DNA of 64,000 nt, taken from assembly GCF_041359055.1 (NCBI RefSeq), contig NZ_JBGJKZ010000002.1, positions 62,001 to 126,000 on the forward strand, given 5' to 3'. The notes beneath the pieces are model-generated. The model saw nothing but the letters and a program-made list of their open reading frames with translations, was not told where the DNA came from and made no database searches. Made by a program: the position numbers and the translations under genes. Below, piece by piece: positions 49,907-58,972 of the stretch. Position 1 is the stretch's first letter, and each line of letters starts with the position of its first letter. This stretch comes from Paenalcaligenes hominis_A. Lineage in GTDB: Bacteria; Pseudomonadota; Gammaproteobacteria; Burkholderiales; Burkholderiaceae_B.

Positions 49907-50548
49907 ATGACTGTTTCTGATCAGATTCCGGGGGATACGCGAATCCAGCAGCCATCAATGGATGTGGTGCAGCGTATAGCTCGTTTAACTCGAATGCTGC
50001 GCGAAAGCATGCGCGAGCTAGGGCTTGACTATGCAATTAAAGAAGCGGCTCAGTCGATCCCTGATGCGCGTGATCGTTTGCGTTACGTAGGGCGTATGAC
50101 AGAGCAAGCAGCAAACCGTGTCTTGAATGCTGCCGAGCAAGCTCAACCCTTGCAAGATGAACTCACCGCAGATGCTAAATCGCTGCAAGAGCGCTGGAAC
50201 CAACTGGATCAAGGGGTCTGTAATGAAACACAAGCGGACTTGATCGCAGACACTCGGCAGTTTATTTTAGATATTCCAAATAAAACGCAGCAAACCCAAG
50301 ATAATTTAATGGAAATTATCATGGCCCAAGATTTTCAAGATCTAACCGGGCAGGTCATTAAAGGGATGCTTAGCGTAATCGGTACGCTTGAAACGGAGCT
50401 GGTGCAGGTGCTGATGGATAGTGTGCCGGCCGAAAAGCGTGAAGATGCAGAAAGTTTATTAAACGGCCCAGTAATAGATACCACCTCCGATAGTGTGGTC
50501 AGTGACCAAGATGAGGTAGATGATCTGCTTTCTAGCCTAGGCTTTTAA
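49907..50548 (+). CDS. cheZ: CheY-phosphate phosphatase CheZ
   Basis: A 213-residue helical protein. The catalytic helix holds IIMAQDFQDLTGQVIKG, including the Gln that attacks phospho-CheY, and the extreme C terminus DEVDDLLSSLGF is the CheY-binding peptide. A GGAGGG ribosome site precedes the ATG. It is the last che gene, ahead of a terminator. Confidence 0.95.
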   Translation: MTVSDQIPGDTRIQQPSMDVVQRIARLTRMLRESMRELGLDYAIKEAAQSIPDARDRLRYVGRMTEQAANRVLNAAEQAQPLQDELTADAKSLQERWNQLDQGVCNETQADLIADTRQFILDIPNKTQQTQDNLMEIIMAQDFQDLTGQVIKGMLSVIGTLETELVQVLMDSVPAEKREDAESLLNGPVIDTTSDSVVSDQDEVDDLLSSLGF

Positions 50549-50647
50549 GCCGAGTTTGAACAACGCGGTTTTTACGCCGTTACTCCATGATTTAGTTCAG
50601 ATGCTTTGTTTTAGAATAATTAAAATTAAGCAGTCTTGTGCGCTTTT

Positions 50648-50673
50648 AAAGCTCAGCTACTGCTGAGCTTTTT
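50648..50673 (+). terminator. terminator between cheZ and flhB
   Basis: A perfect 10-base stem, AAAGCTCAGC with GCTGAGCTTT and a TACT loop, then TT. It separates the chemotaxis operon from the flagellar export genes, being only 18 bases before flhB, so it may be leaky or attenuating. Confidence 0.65.
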
Positions 50674-50691
50674 AATTCATCGACAAAAGAC

Positions 50692-51846
50692 ATGGCTGAA
50701 GAAAGTGATGTAGAAAAAACCGAACCGGCGTCGCCCCGGCGGTTAGAGAAAGCAAAAGAAGAAGGGCAAGCGCCTCGGTCCCGAGAACTCAACACCTTTA
50801 TGCTGTTGATGGTGGGGGTATCTACGCTTTGGTTGATTAGCCAAAATTTATATAGCGCGCTAAGCGGAGTGATTCGATCCAGTATGTGGTTCGAGCCAGC
50901 GTTAGCGCATGATGACAGCGTGATGGTTACCAATGCGGCTTTATCGGCTTGGAATGCATTGCTGGTCATGTTGCCCTTATTAGGGGCGCTGTTTGTAATT
51001 GCTATTGCCTCATCGGTGTTATTAGGCGGCTTAATTTTTAGTGCTAAACCATTGCAGCCCAAGCTAGAAAAGCTGAACCCATTAAAAGGGGTTAAGCGCA
51101 TGTTCTCAGCGCAAACTGGCATTGAGCTCTTTAAAGCTTTGGGTAAAGCCACCTTGATTGGCACCGTGTCAGTAGTGGTTATGTGGCATTTCAGAGATGA
51201 AATGTTGGGGCTGATGCAGCTGTCTGCTACCGAAGCCATGGCAAAGGGGTTAAAATTAGTTGCTTTATGTTGCTTATTGATTGTTTCAAGTTTGATTTTA
51301 ATTGTAGCTATTGATGTGCCTTGGCAGATTTACTCGCACCACAAAAAGTTACGCATGTCTAAGCAAGACCTCAAAGAAGAACATAAGCAAAGTGATGGTG
51401 ACCCCCATATCAAAGGTCGTATTCGAGCCCAGCAACGAGAAATGGCGCAGCGGCGCATGATGGCAGCTGTACCGCACGCAGATGTGGTGATTACCAACCC
51501 CACGCATTATGCGGTGGCGTTGAAATACACCGAAGGCGAAGGCGGTGCGCCCAAAGTGATAGCCAAAGGCAAAGACCTCATTGCACAGCGCATTAAAACG
51601 CTTGCTACAGAGTCCAGAGTGCCTTTATTTGAAGCCCCTCCCTTGGCGCGTATTTTGCACAAACATGTAGAGTTAGACCGTGAAATTCCCGTCGAGTTGT
51701 ATTCTGCAGTAGCTGAAATTTTAGCGTGGGTTTTTCAGTTACGAGCGTGGGAACAAGGTCAGGGGTTTATGCCTGCCACACCGACTCACCTAACAATTCC
51801 TGAGGGCATGGATCCCCTTGACACCAGCGCAGCTGGTAGACCCTAA
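50692..51846 (+). CDS. flhB: flagellar export switch protein FlhB
   Basis: A 384-residue export-gate protein. The N terminus is typical (EKTEPASPRRLEKAKEEGQAPRSREL), with four membrane segments (about residues 33-210). The cytoplasmic domain contains the self-cleaving NPTH motif at residues 269-272 (VVITNPTHYAVALKY). It governs the switch from hook to filament substrates. It is directly followed by flhA. Confidence 0.95.
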   Translation: MAEESDVEKTEPASPRRLEKAKEEGQAPRSRELNTFMLLMVGVSTLWLISQNLYSALSGVIRSSMWFEPALAHDDSVMVTNAALSAWNALLVMLPLLGALFVIAIASSVLLGGLIFSAKPLQPKLEKLNPLKGVKRMFSAQTGIELFKALGKATLIGTVSVVVMWHFRDEMLGLMQLSATEAMAKGLKLVALCCLLIVSSLILIVAIDVPWQIYSHHKKLRMSKQDLKEEHKQSDGDPHIKGRIRAQQREMAQRRMMAAVPHADVVITNPTHYAVALKYTEGEGGAPKVIAKGKDLIAQRIKTLATESRVPLFEAPPLARILHKHVELDREIPVELYSAVAEILAWVFQLRAWEQGQGFMPATPTHLTIPEGMDPLDTSAAGRP

Positions 51847-51848
51847 GT

Positions 51849-53966
51849 ATGAACAATTTAATTGCATTTTTTCGGACATCAGGCGGTGAGCAGGCCAAGC
51901 TACTAGTTGGGCCAGTACTGATTTTGATGATCTTGTCCATGATGGTGCTGCCTTTGCCGCCCTTTATCTTGGACTTGCTCTTTACCTTTAATATTGCGCT
52001 TTCCATTATGGTGCTTTTGGTGGCTATGTTTACCAAAAAAGCCTTGGATTTTGCTGCTTTTCCTTCCATTTTATTGTTTACTACCTTGTTGCGCTTGGGC
52101 TTAAACGTGGCCTCAACGCGGGTGGTATTACTAAAAGGCCACGAAGGCCCCGCCGCTGCTGGGCACGTGATTGAAGCCTTTGGTCAGTTCTTAGTGGGTG
52201 GGAATTTTGCCGTCGGTCTAATCGTGTTCATGATTTTAATTATTATTAACTTCATGGTGATTACTAAAGGAGCAGGGCGTATTGCAGAGGTAGGCGCACG
52301 GTTTACGCTAGATGCCATGCCTGGCAAACAAATGGCTATTGATGCTGATTTAAATGCTGGCCTAATTGGCGAAGACGAGGCCCGCCGTCGTCGCACCGAG
52401 GTCTCCCAAGAAGCCGATTTTTATGGTTCTATGGACGGGGCCAGTAAGTTTGTACGTGGTGATGCCATTGCAGGCCTGTTGATTATGGTGATTAACGTGG
52501 TGGGCGGCTTGATTGTGGGTGTGGGTCAGCACGATTTGTCGTTTGCAGAAGCCGGCCATGTGTATACCTTGTTAACGATTGGTGATGGCCTGGTAGCACA
52601 AATTCCTGCATTGATTATTTCCACGGCAGCGGGGGTAGTGGTGTCGCGTGTTGCTACCACCGATGATAACGATGTGGGCTCACAAATGATGGGGCAGTTA
52701 TTTACTAACCCAAATGTGATGTTTTTAACCGCAGGCATTTTAGGCATTATGGGCTTAATTCCTAATATGCCTCACGTGGCGTTTTTGGCTTTGTCCGCTA
52801 TGCTAGCAGGCTTGGGTTGGCATACATTGAAGCGTCAACAACTAGGCCCTGTACAAGCTGACTTATCCAGTCCTGATGCCGTGGCCGAGGCTGCCGAAGC
52901 GGCGGCGGCCGAGGCCAGTTGGGATGATGTGTCTTTGGTTGATCCTTTAGGGCTAGAGGTAGGTTATAGATTGATTTCTCTGGTTGATCATGCACAAAAC
53001 GGCGAGTTGCTCCATCGTATCCGCAGTCTCAGAAAAAAATATGCCCAAGATATCGGTTTTTTACCGCCAGTTGTGCATATACGCGATAACTTAGAATTAA
53101 AACCCAATGACTACCGCATTCTGTTGCATGGTGTAGAGGTCGGGCAGGGCAGCGCCTTGCCAACCCAGTGGTTGGCTATTGATCCAGGTGGTGTTTCCAT
53201 GAAACTGCCAGGTTCACCTACTACAGACCCTGCTTTTGGTTTGCCGGCGTATTGGATTGATGTGAGTTTGCGCGAGCAAGCCCAAATTGCAGGTTACACC
53301 GTGGTCGATGCCAGCACCGTCATTGCTACGCATTTGAATCACTTATTACATCGTTTTGGTTCACAGTTGTTGGGTCGCCAAGAAGTGCAGCAGCTACTAG
53401 ACCGCGTGGCGCGTGATTTGCCTCGTTTGGTGGAAGACTTGGTGCCCAAGGTCGTCACATTGGGTCTATTGCACCGCGTGTTGCGTGGTTTGCTCGAGGA
53501 AGAGGTGCCCATTCGTGACATGCGGACTATTCTCGAGTCATTGGCAGAAAATGCGCCGCGTTTACAGCAACAAATTCAGTCGGGGGTTCAACTGGATGAA
53601 GGGGCTGAGCTACTATTATTAGTGCGTATTGCATTAGGGCGCGCTATTACTCAACAGTGGTTTCCAGGCGATACTGAAATGCGTGTTATTGGTTTAGAGG
53701 GGCGTTTAGAAAACGTATTAACGCAGGCTTTAACCACAAGTGGAGCGTTGGAGCCAGGTTTGGCGGAAAGCGTGCTGACGCAAGCACAACAGGCGGTGCA
53801 GCAACAAGAGTCCATGGGAGACGCGGCCGTATTGGTGGTCAGTCCCGCTTTGCGTGTACCTTTATCGCGCTTTTTACGTCAGCATATTCCCCAGCTGGGT
53901 GTTTTATCTACCCAGGAAATTCCTGAAGAGCGCGTGATGCGCGTGACAGCTGTCATAGGTAGTTAA
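51849..53966 (+). CDS. flhA: flagellar export-gate protein FlhA
   Basis: A 705-residue protein with about eight membrane segments in the first 330 residues. The conserved FHIPEP-like cytoplasmic loop is seen as FTLDAMPGKQMAIDADLNAGLI followed by QEADFYGSMDGASKFVRGDAIAG. A large cytoplasmic domain follows, binding chaperone-substrate complexes. It sits two bases after flhB and two bases before flhF. Confidence 0.95.
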   Translation: MNNLIAFFRTSGGEQAKLLVGPVLILMILSMMVLPLPPFILDLLFTFNIALSIMVLLVAMFTKKALDFAAFPSILLFTTLLRLGLNVASTRVVLLKGHEGPAAAGHVIEAFGQFLVGGNFAVGLIVFMILIIINFMVITKGAGRIAEVGARFTLDAMPGKQMAIDADLNAGLIGEDEARRRRTEVSQEADFYGSMDGASKFVRGDAIAGLLIMVINVVGGLIVGVGQHDLSFAEAGHVYTLLTIGDGLVAQIPALIISTAAGVVVSRVATTDDNDVGSQMMGQLFTNPNVMFLTAGILGIMGLIPNMPHVAFLALSAMLAGLGWHTLKRQQLGPVQADLSSPDAVAEAAEAAAAEASWDDVSLVDPLGLEVGYRLISLVDHAQNGELLHRIRSLRKKYAQDIGFLPPVVHIRDNLELKPNDYRILLHGVEVGQGSALPTQWLAIDPGGVSMKLPGSPTTDPAFGLPAYWIDVSLREQAQIAGYTVVDASTVIATHLNHLLHRFGSQLLGRQEVQQLLDRVARDLPRLVEDLVPKVVTLGLLHRVLRGLLEEEVPIRDMRTILESLAENAPRLQQQIQSGVQLDEGAELLLLVRIALGRAITQQWFPGDTEMRVIGLEGRLENVLTQALTTSGALEPGLAESVLTQAQQAVQQQESMGDAAVLVVSPALRVPLSRFLRQHIPQLGVLSTQEIPEERVMRVTAVIGS

Positions 53967-53968
53967 CA

Positions 53969-56386
53969 ATGAATATCAGTCGATTTTTTGGTTCTACTAG
54001 TCGAGAAGCCATGCGCCAGGTGCGTTTAGCTTTAGGGCCGGATGCGCTTATTGTGTCCAATAAGCGAGTTAATGGTGGGGTAGAGATTTTAGCTACCGAT
54101 GGCACCGCCGAAGCCGAGGCACTGCCCGCTGCAGCCCCCGTCACCCCAGCCGCAGCAAAATCCATGTATGAAAGCATGCGTGCCGAGCCAGCCGCCACTG
54201 CAGCCTCACCAGTCGAGCATCCGACTAAAGTGCCGCCGCTACGTCAACCGGCTCCTGCTCCCGCAAACGAGTTAATGACGGCCATTAGTTCTTTAAAAGG
54301 CTCGCTTGAGGGGCGTATTGAAGAGCTTTTATGGAGCAACGAGCTGCGAGCCAACTCGAACCAATTAACCTTATTTCAAAATTTGTTGGCGTTTGGTTTT
54401 AGCACCGCATTATTGCGCGCCATGTTAAAGCGGCTGCCTGCCAATTTGTCATTACGGGCAGCGATGCAGTGGGTACGCAAAGAGCTAGACAATCACTTGC
54501 CTGTCTTAAAAAATGAAAACCATTTATGGCAGCCGGGTTTGGCTTTAGCCTTAGTTGGGCCTACAGGTGTAGGCAAGACCACTACTTTGGCAAAGTTGGC
54601 GGCTCGTGCTGTACGGCAATTTGGTGCAGAGCAAGTGGTGTTGATCACCACAGATACCTATAGGGTTGGTGCGGACACACAGCTTAAAATTTATGCTGAT
54701 TTATTGCATGTCCCCATTCATGTAGTCCGAAATGCGCAGGAACTACGTCAAATTATGTTAGGATTGCGCGCTGACCAGGTAATTCTGATCGATAATGTGG
54801 GGGTTAGCCAGCGCGACAAATACGTTCAGGATCAAGCGGCTATGTTGGCTAGTGCCGGGCGTCGTATTCAACGGCTTTTGGTGCTCAATGCGGCTAGTCA
54901 TGGTGATACCTTAGACGAAGTGGCGCGCACGTACAGTAAAGATGGCGGCACACCATTGGCGGGCTGTGTGATCAGTAAAGTCGATGAGGCCAGCCGTTTA
55001 GGTGCGGCGTTAGACGTGGCGCTACGTTATCAGCTACCTATTCATTACGTCTCAGATGGTCAGCGTGTGCCTGAGAACCTACGTTTTTTAAATGCATCGC
55101 AGTTAGTCGATATGGCGCTAGCAAAAAGTCCCAATAGTCGGGTTTTATTTGCTCCAACCACGGCCGATTTAGCGGCGCTGGTGACCGCCTCCGACGTACA
55201 AGAACAAGCCCAACATCAACATGCTGCCAATCAAGATCACATGATTAAACAAGTATTAGCTCTGAGTAGTCTCGCCGATGAAAATGTCGATGTGTTAAGA
55301 CAAATCGTAAGTATGATGGATCAGCACGCTATGAGCGCGGCTGCTTTTGATTTTTGGCGTGAAACCAAACAAAATCAAACCTGGCCAGATTTAGCGCAGT
55401 GGGCTCAAAATCAATTGCGTACGGCTGTGTTAGAGGCTAGCGAGCAGGCACCCGAGGCCCCAGTTTTGGTACACCATATTAAACAACGCTTAACGGGTGC
55501 TCAGTCTCAGTTGTATGCATCCGTTGTGGGCGCAAACACAGGCCAACTCTTAGCCTTGTCTTTGTTGCAGCTAAGCGATAAAAAGACATGGTATACCAAC
55601 AGCGGAGAGCATAAATCTGCGCCGCAAGCCTCCCGCTTTGAATTAGCGCATGCTATGCAATGGGTCCAAGACCACACACCCCCTGCCCAATTAGTGCATT
55701 GGGTCGAAGAACACAACAATCAATTGTGGGGGCAATGGGCGCAACATCACACCAATGTAATGGCTTTGGTCGCACCTGCTACCCGCTGCTGGCACATAGA
55801 TGGGCATACCACGCCAGCGGCTATCAGTAAAAACATAGAGCTTTATGCGTTAAATTACCCCAAAATGGCTTTGCCGTATCAACTATTGGCGGGTATGTCA
55901 GGCACAGCAGTTAGCTTCTGGTATGCCCAAGCCCCAATCGAATTACGCACTCGTGGTGGCAAAACACAGCATTTAACTCTATTTATTTTGCAGGCGTTGG
56001 ATGCGCAAACACTAAAAGAAGTGAAAACTTTTTATAGTTTTTGTTTGCTAGACCGCCATTTGCAGCCCACCCCCGAGCAATTGGCAAAGTGGGTGTTGCA
56101 GCATGCTGAAACGAAAAATCTTTTGCGGGCGGTGGGGCGTGCTTATCACAATAGGCCTTTGCAAAATCACAGCAAGCAGCATCAACTTCCTGCTGCTCAT
56201 GCTTTAGAGCTGGCCGCTTTATTTGGGGCGACGGCGTGGGAACTAGAGCAGTATAAGGAATTGGCCTCGGTGCGACGTGTGCTGGAGCAGCTAATTGGCC
56301 CTAATGCTTTAAACCAAAGTCAAATTCCGTCATCGTTATTAAAGTTGTGGAATTTAAAAGACTTGCTGCAAACACAAAACCAATAG
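53969..56386 (+). CDS. flhF: FlhF SRP-type GTPase with long C-terminal extension
   Basis: A flagellar-placement GTPase of 805 residues; typical FlhF has about 400-500. Residues 1-30 are the conserved N terminus (MNISRFFGSTSREAMRQVRLALGPDALIVSNKR), then an Ala/Pro linker, an N domain, and the G domain (about 190-385) with P-loop GPTGVGKTTT (residues 197-206), TTDTYRVGADTQL and a CVISKVDEASRLG region. DNVG replaces the DTAG motif. The C-terminal part of about 420 residues matches nothing I recognise; a Trp- and Gln/His-rich helical region is visible. No flhG/fleN or fliA follows; the convergent flgN comes next. Confidence 0.9.
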   Translation: MNISRFFGSTSREAMRQVRLALGPDALIVSNKRVNGGVEILATDGTAEAEALPAAAPVTPAAAKSMYESMRAEPAATAASPVEHPTKVPPLRQPAPAPANELMTAISSLKGSLEGRIEELLWSNELRANSNQLTLFQNLLAFGFSTALLRAMLKRLPANLSLRAAMQWVRKELDNHLPVLKNENHLWQPGLALALVGPTGVGKTTTLAKLAARAVRQFGAEQVVLITTDTYRVGADTQLKIYADLLHVPIHVVRNAQELRQIMLGLRADQVILIDNVGVSQRDKYVQDQAAMLASAGRRIQRLLVLNAASHGDTLDEVARTYSKDGGTPLAGCVISKVDEASRLGAALDVALRYQLPIHYVSDGQRVPENLRFLNASQLVDMALAKSPNSRVLFAPTTADLAALVTASDVQEQAQHQHAANQDHMIKQVLALSSLADENVDVLRQIVSMMDQHAMSAAAFDFWRETKQNQTWPDLAQWAQNQLRTAVLEASEQAPEAPVLVHHIKQRLTGAQSQLYASVVGANTGQLLALSLLQLSDKKTWYTNSGEHKSAPQASRFELAHAMQWVQDHTPPAQLVHWVEEHNNQLWGQWAQHHTNVMALVAPATRCWHIDGHTTPAAISKNIELYALNYPKMALPYQLLAGMSGTAVSFWYAQAPIELRTRGGKTQHLTLFILQALDAQTLKEVKTFYSFCLLDRHLQPTPEQLAKWVLQHAETKNLLRAVGRAYHNRPLQNHSKQHQLPAAHALELAALFGATAWELEQYKELASVRRVLEQLIGPNALNQSQIPSSLLKLWNLKDLLQTQNQ

Positions 56387-56405
56387 TGTCAAGAAACGAC
56401 CGGCC

Positions 56406-56879
56406 CTAGGCTTGGATATAACCACGTCTAGCGGCTAAGCCCGTTTGTTTTTTGCCCTGAGCGTCGTATACGTCTTGGTTGGGCGGGGTGGCGGCCTGAC
56501 CAAAAGCGGAAAGTGCTTCGGTAGTGTAGTTTAAATAGGCCTGAATCAATACGCCATTTTTTTCATTAAGCGTTTTGGCGTGTTCGGCCAAAGTTAATAA
56601 TGTGTCGACTGCCTTGGCGATGGCTGGGTCAAGCTGGCGGGCTTGTGTTAGACCGGCGCGCCCGTTGGGAAGATTGAGCTGCTGTAATAGTCGTTCACGC
56701 TGCTGAGCGGCGTTATCTAAACGTTCAGCGTATTGGTTTTTAATTTCAGTTAAATCAAAGAGCTCATCATTGCTATAGCTGCTTAATAACGTCTCGTGTT
56801 CTTTTTCTAAAGTGAAAATGAAATGCTCGATGAGTTCGAGTTCAGATTGAATTAGAGTTAGTAAAGCAGAAGAGGTCAT
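56406..56879 (-). CDS. flgN: flagellar export chaperone FlgN
   Basis: A 157-residue mainly helical protein (LLTLIQSELELIEHFIFTLEKEHETLL... ERERLL-like QQRERLLQQLNL... LNEKNGVLIQAYLNYTTEALSAFG). It is the chaperone for hook-filament junction proteins FlgK and FlgL. It follows flgM by 9 bases and faces the end of flhF 19 bases away. Confidence 0.88.
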   Translation of the reverse strand: MTSSALLTLIQSELELIEHFIFTLEKEHETLLSSYSNDELFDLTEIKNQYAERLDNAAQQRERLLQQLNLPNGRAGLTQARQLDPAIAKAVDTLLTLAEHAKTLNEKNGVLIQAYLNYTTEALSAFGQAATPPNQDVYDAQGKKQTGLAARRGYIQA

Positions 56880-56888
56880 AGAGAGAAA

Positions 56889-57173
56889 TTATTTTAAAAG
56901 GTCGCGCGCAGTATGAATGAGACGATCGGCAATGCGAGAGGTATCGATTTCAAGTGTGCCATTAGCGAGTGCAGTACGCAATGCATTAACGCGATCTAGA
57001 TCAATATCGTTGTGATCAGAATGCAACTGTTGCAGTTGGCGTGCAGCAGGGCTGAAGTCTACCGAAGCACTGCGCGATGGGTTGGTGGGCTCTGTTTTGG
57101 TTTGAGTGCTGGACTTTGACGTGGTGGCGCGGTCGCTGACTGCAGGGCGGTAATCGTTAGGTGTAATTTTCAT
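56889..57173 (-). CDS. flgM: anti-sigma-28 factor FlgM
   Basis: A 94-residue protein with a disordered Ser/Thr-rich N-terminal half and the conserved C-terminal sigma-binding half (VDFSPAARQLQQL, DIDLDRVNALRTALANGTLEIDTSRIADRLI). It holds FliA inactive until the hook is finished, then is exported. It is preceded by a good sigma-28 promoter. Confidence 0.92.
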   Translation of the reverse strand: MKITPNDYRPAVSDRATTSKSSTQTKTEPTNPSRSASVDFSPAARQLQQLHSDHNDIDLDRVNALRTALANGTLEIDTSRIADRLIHTARDLLK

Positions 57174-57209
57174 GATGGGCTCCGGTCTAATTTTTCTCTA
57201 TGTGAGTCA

Positions 57210-57236
57210 TTAACGGCGAACGGATAAATTAGTTTA
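57210..57236 (-). promoter_or_regulatory. sigma-28 (FliA) promoter of flgMN
   Basis: Read on the minus strand, TAAACTAA, an 11-base spacer and GCCGTTAA match the FliA consensus TAAAGTTT-N11-GCCGATAA in spacing and in most positions. It lies about 37 bases before the flgM start, giving late expression of the anti-sigma factor and FlgN. Confidence 0.8.
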
Positions 57237-57265
57237 GGGGGCTAATTGCAAGCAAACGTATTGAC

Positions 57266-57955
57266 TTACATCAAAACCTGAACGGTTTGTGCATCGAGCA
57301 CGGTGCCGGTAATGATTTGACCCGAGCTGACCCGGACTTGGATTTGAGTGCCAGGTGAACCGCTTTGGAGGGCTTGGCCCTCGCCAGAAGCCACAAAACC
57401 TGCGCCACGCGCAAGAGTACGAACCGTTTGTCCACGTTGAATGGACTGAGGATCGCGCAAAGCGCTGCTGCGGATCACGCTACCAGCATTAATACGCTGA
57501 GTGGCTATGTAGCCAATAGCTAGACTTGGATCAATGATGGTATTTGGCGCTAAGCGTAGAATATCGCCTTCACGACCAATTAAGTCATCCATGCCCAGTG
57601 TATCACCGACCTGTAATGTGCGGTTGCTCACGTAGTAAAAACCTTGGATGGTGATTTGTGCCTGCACATGAAGGCTCCAAGGCTGTGGTGCTAGACAGCG
57701 CACCGTTATGGTTTGTCTGGAGCGTAGTCTGGGCCCCGAGGACAAGGTGGGTTGTAATTGTTCGCATTGCGTCTGATTGCGAATAGTAGGTGGGCTAATA
57801 TGCACACTGGCAAGCCCAGGGTAAGCCGCGGCCTGCTCGAGTAAAAATTGCTCTGCGACTTCGACCACCTCGTCTGGGTTTTGTAGGCTTTGAGCACATA
57901 CCAAGCTAGGTAAAACCAGAGCAGCAATAAAAAAAGGAAGACGTTGTAGAGTCAT
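57266..57955 (-). CDS. flgA: P-ring assembly chaperone FlgA
   Basis: A 229-residue periplasmic protein with signal peptide (MTLQRLPFFIAALVLPSLVCAQ) and a C-terminal SAF domain (GDTLGMDDLIGREGDILRLAPNTIID... RGQTVRTLARGAGFVASGEGQAL... VRVSSGQIITGTVLD). It helps FlgI form the P ring. It is divergent from flgB and lies upstream of flgM on the same strand, as in E. coli flgAMN. Confidence 0.92.
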   Translation of the reverse strand: MTLQRLPFFIAALVLPSLVCAQSLQNPDEVVEVAEQFLLEQAAAYPGLASVHISPPTIRNQTQCEQLQPTLSSGPRLRSRQTITVRCLAPQPWSLHVQAQITIQGFYYVSNRTLQVGDTLGMDDLIGREGDILRLAPNTIIDPSLAIGYIATQRINAGSVIRSSALRDPQSIQRGQTVRTLARGAGFVASGEGQALQSGSPGTQIQVRVSSGQIITGTVLDAQTVQVLM

Positions 57956-57992
57956 GGGGGTTATATAAGTCGAGGCCTTAGCCCATTCAATA

Positions 57993-58026
57993 ATGAAACT
58001 GGAGCGCTTTTAGTCGCTTGTTTCAT
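57993..58026. promoter_or_regulatory. candidate FlhD4C2 box between flgA and flgB
   Basis: An interrupted palindrome: ATGAAAC (57993-57999) mirrors GTTTCAT (58020-58026), and inside it AGCG (58003-58006) mirrors CGCT (58015-58018) with an 8-base centre. E. coli FlhDC boxes are inverted repeats with AGCG/CGCT cores flanking a 10-12 base spacer. Position between the divergent class II genes is as expected. Confidence 0.6.
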
Positions 58027-58056
58027 AGTTTAACCGTAATGACTAAGGGTTACTAT

Positions 58057-58069
58057 CACAGTTACTGTG
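58057..58069. promoter_or_regulatory. short perfect palindrome upstream of flgB
   Basis: CACAGTTACTGTG is a perfect inverted repeat with 6-base arms around one T, 57 bases before flgB. It may be a second regulator site or mRNA leader hairpin; the factor is unknown. Confidence 0.3.
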
Positions 58070-58126
58070 TCATAAAGTCACAATTTTTCACTTTTTCTCA
58101 TTGCGAGCTGGCAGTGATACATCGTT

Positions 58127-58540
58127 ATGGTTGATCGTCTTTCCCAACATTTTGCGTTCCATCAAACTGCGTTGGCCTTACGCCAACAGCGTCAAGAAAT
58201 TCTTGCGTCGAATATTGCTAACGCCGACACGCCTAACTACAAAGCGCGTGAAATGGATTTTAATGCGGCTTTAAAGCAAGCGATGGGTGGTACTACGCAG
58301 CCTTTGCCTCCTACTCAACTTGCTTTAACCTCCAGTCGTCATATTGCTGGGGCTGCTATGCCGCCACCTTTACAGTCCAATGTGCTCTATCGCCAGCCGC
58401 TACAGCCGGCCTTAGATGGTAATACGGTAGATATGGATGTGGAACGCATGGCGTTTGCCGATAACACCATGCAATATCAGACCAGCTTGAATCTTTTGTC
58501 ACAGCGTATCAAAGGCTTAATAGCTGCAGTTCAACAATAA
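58127..58540 (+). CDS. flgB: flagellar proximal rod protein FlgB
   Basis: A 137-residue rod protein. The N-terminal motif QEILASNIANADTPNYKAREMDF is the axial-protein signature, and the C terminus (MAFADNTMQYQTSLNLLSQRIKGLIAAVQ) is helical, as needed for axial polymerisation. It is the first gene of the flgBCDEFGHI operon. Confidence 0.94.
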   Translation: MVDRLSQHFAFHQTALALRQQRQEILASNIANADTPNYKAREMDFNAALKQAMGGTTQPLPPTQLALTSSRHIAGAAMPPPLQSNVLYRQPLQPALDGNTVDMDVERMAFADNTMQYQTSLNLLSQRIKGLIAAVQQ

Positions 58541-58550
58541 TGGATAACCC

Positions 58551-58970
58551 ATGAGTAGTTTTTCTATATTTCAAATTGCAGGCTCCGCACTGACAGCACA
58601 ATCACAACGTTTGAACGTGTCAGCAAGCAATATAGCCAACGCCGACAGTGCGGTGGGCCCCGATGGTCAGCCCTATAAAGCCCGCCACGTGGTCTTTCAA
58701 ATGACGCCTTTAAACAACCCCGCAGCCCAGACGGCAGGGGTGGGTGGGGTGCGCGTATCCCAAGTAAGCCAAGACAATTCTCCAGGGCGTTTGCAGTATG
58801 ACCCCAAACACCCACTTGCAAACGAAGAGGGCTATGTGTTGATGCCAAATGTGGACGTGGTAGCGGAAACGGTAAATATGATTTCTGCTTCACGCTCGTA
58901 TCAGGCCAACATCGAGGTGGTGAACTCCACCAAAAACCTAATGATGCGCACTCTGACTTTAGGACAATAA
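58551..58970 (+). CDS. flgC: flagellar proximal rod protein FlgC
   Basis: A 139-residue rod protein with the axial signature TAQSQRLNVSASNIANADSAVG, the GQPYKARHVVFQ stretch and the C-terminal helix VDVVAETVNMISASRSYQANIEVVNSTKNLMMRTLTLGQ. It follows flgB by 10 bases. Confidence 0.95.
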   Translation: MSSFSIFQIAGSALTAQSQRLNVSASNIANADSAVGPDGQPYKARHVVFQMTPLNNPAAQTAGVGGVRVSQVSQDNSPGRLQYDPKHPLANEEGYVLMPNVDVVAETVNMISASRSYQANIEVVNSTKNLMMRTLTLGQ

Positions 58971-58972
58971 TC

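Noticed and set aside
50560..50590. AACGCGG...CGCCGTT near the cheZ end as a terminator or sigma-28 promoter
   Set aside because: The stem has mismatches in its centre, and no TAAA element lies 11 bases before GCCGTTAC; the clear terminator is at 50648-50673.
50646..51239. Open minus-strand frame of 197 codons within flhB
   Set aside because: Antisense to a certain flagellar gene; Ser/Leu-rich composition and no family.
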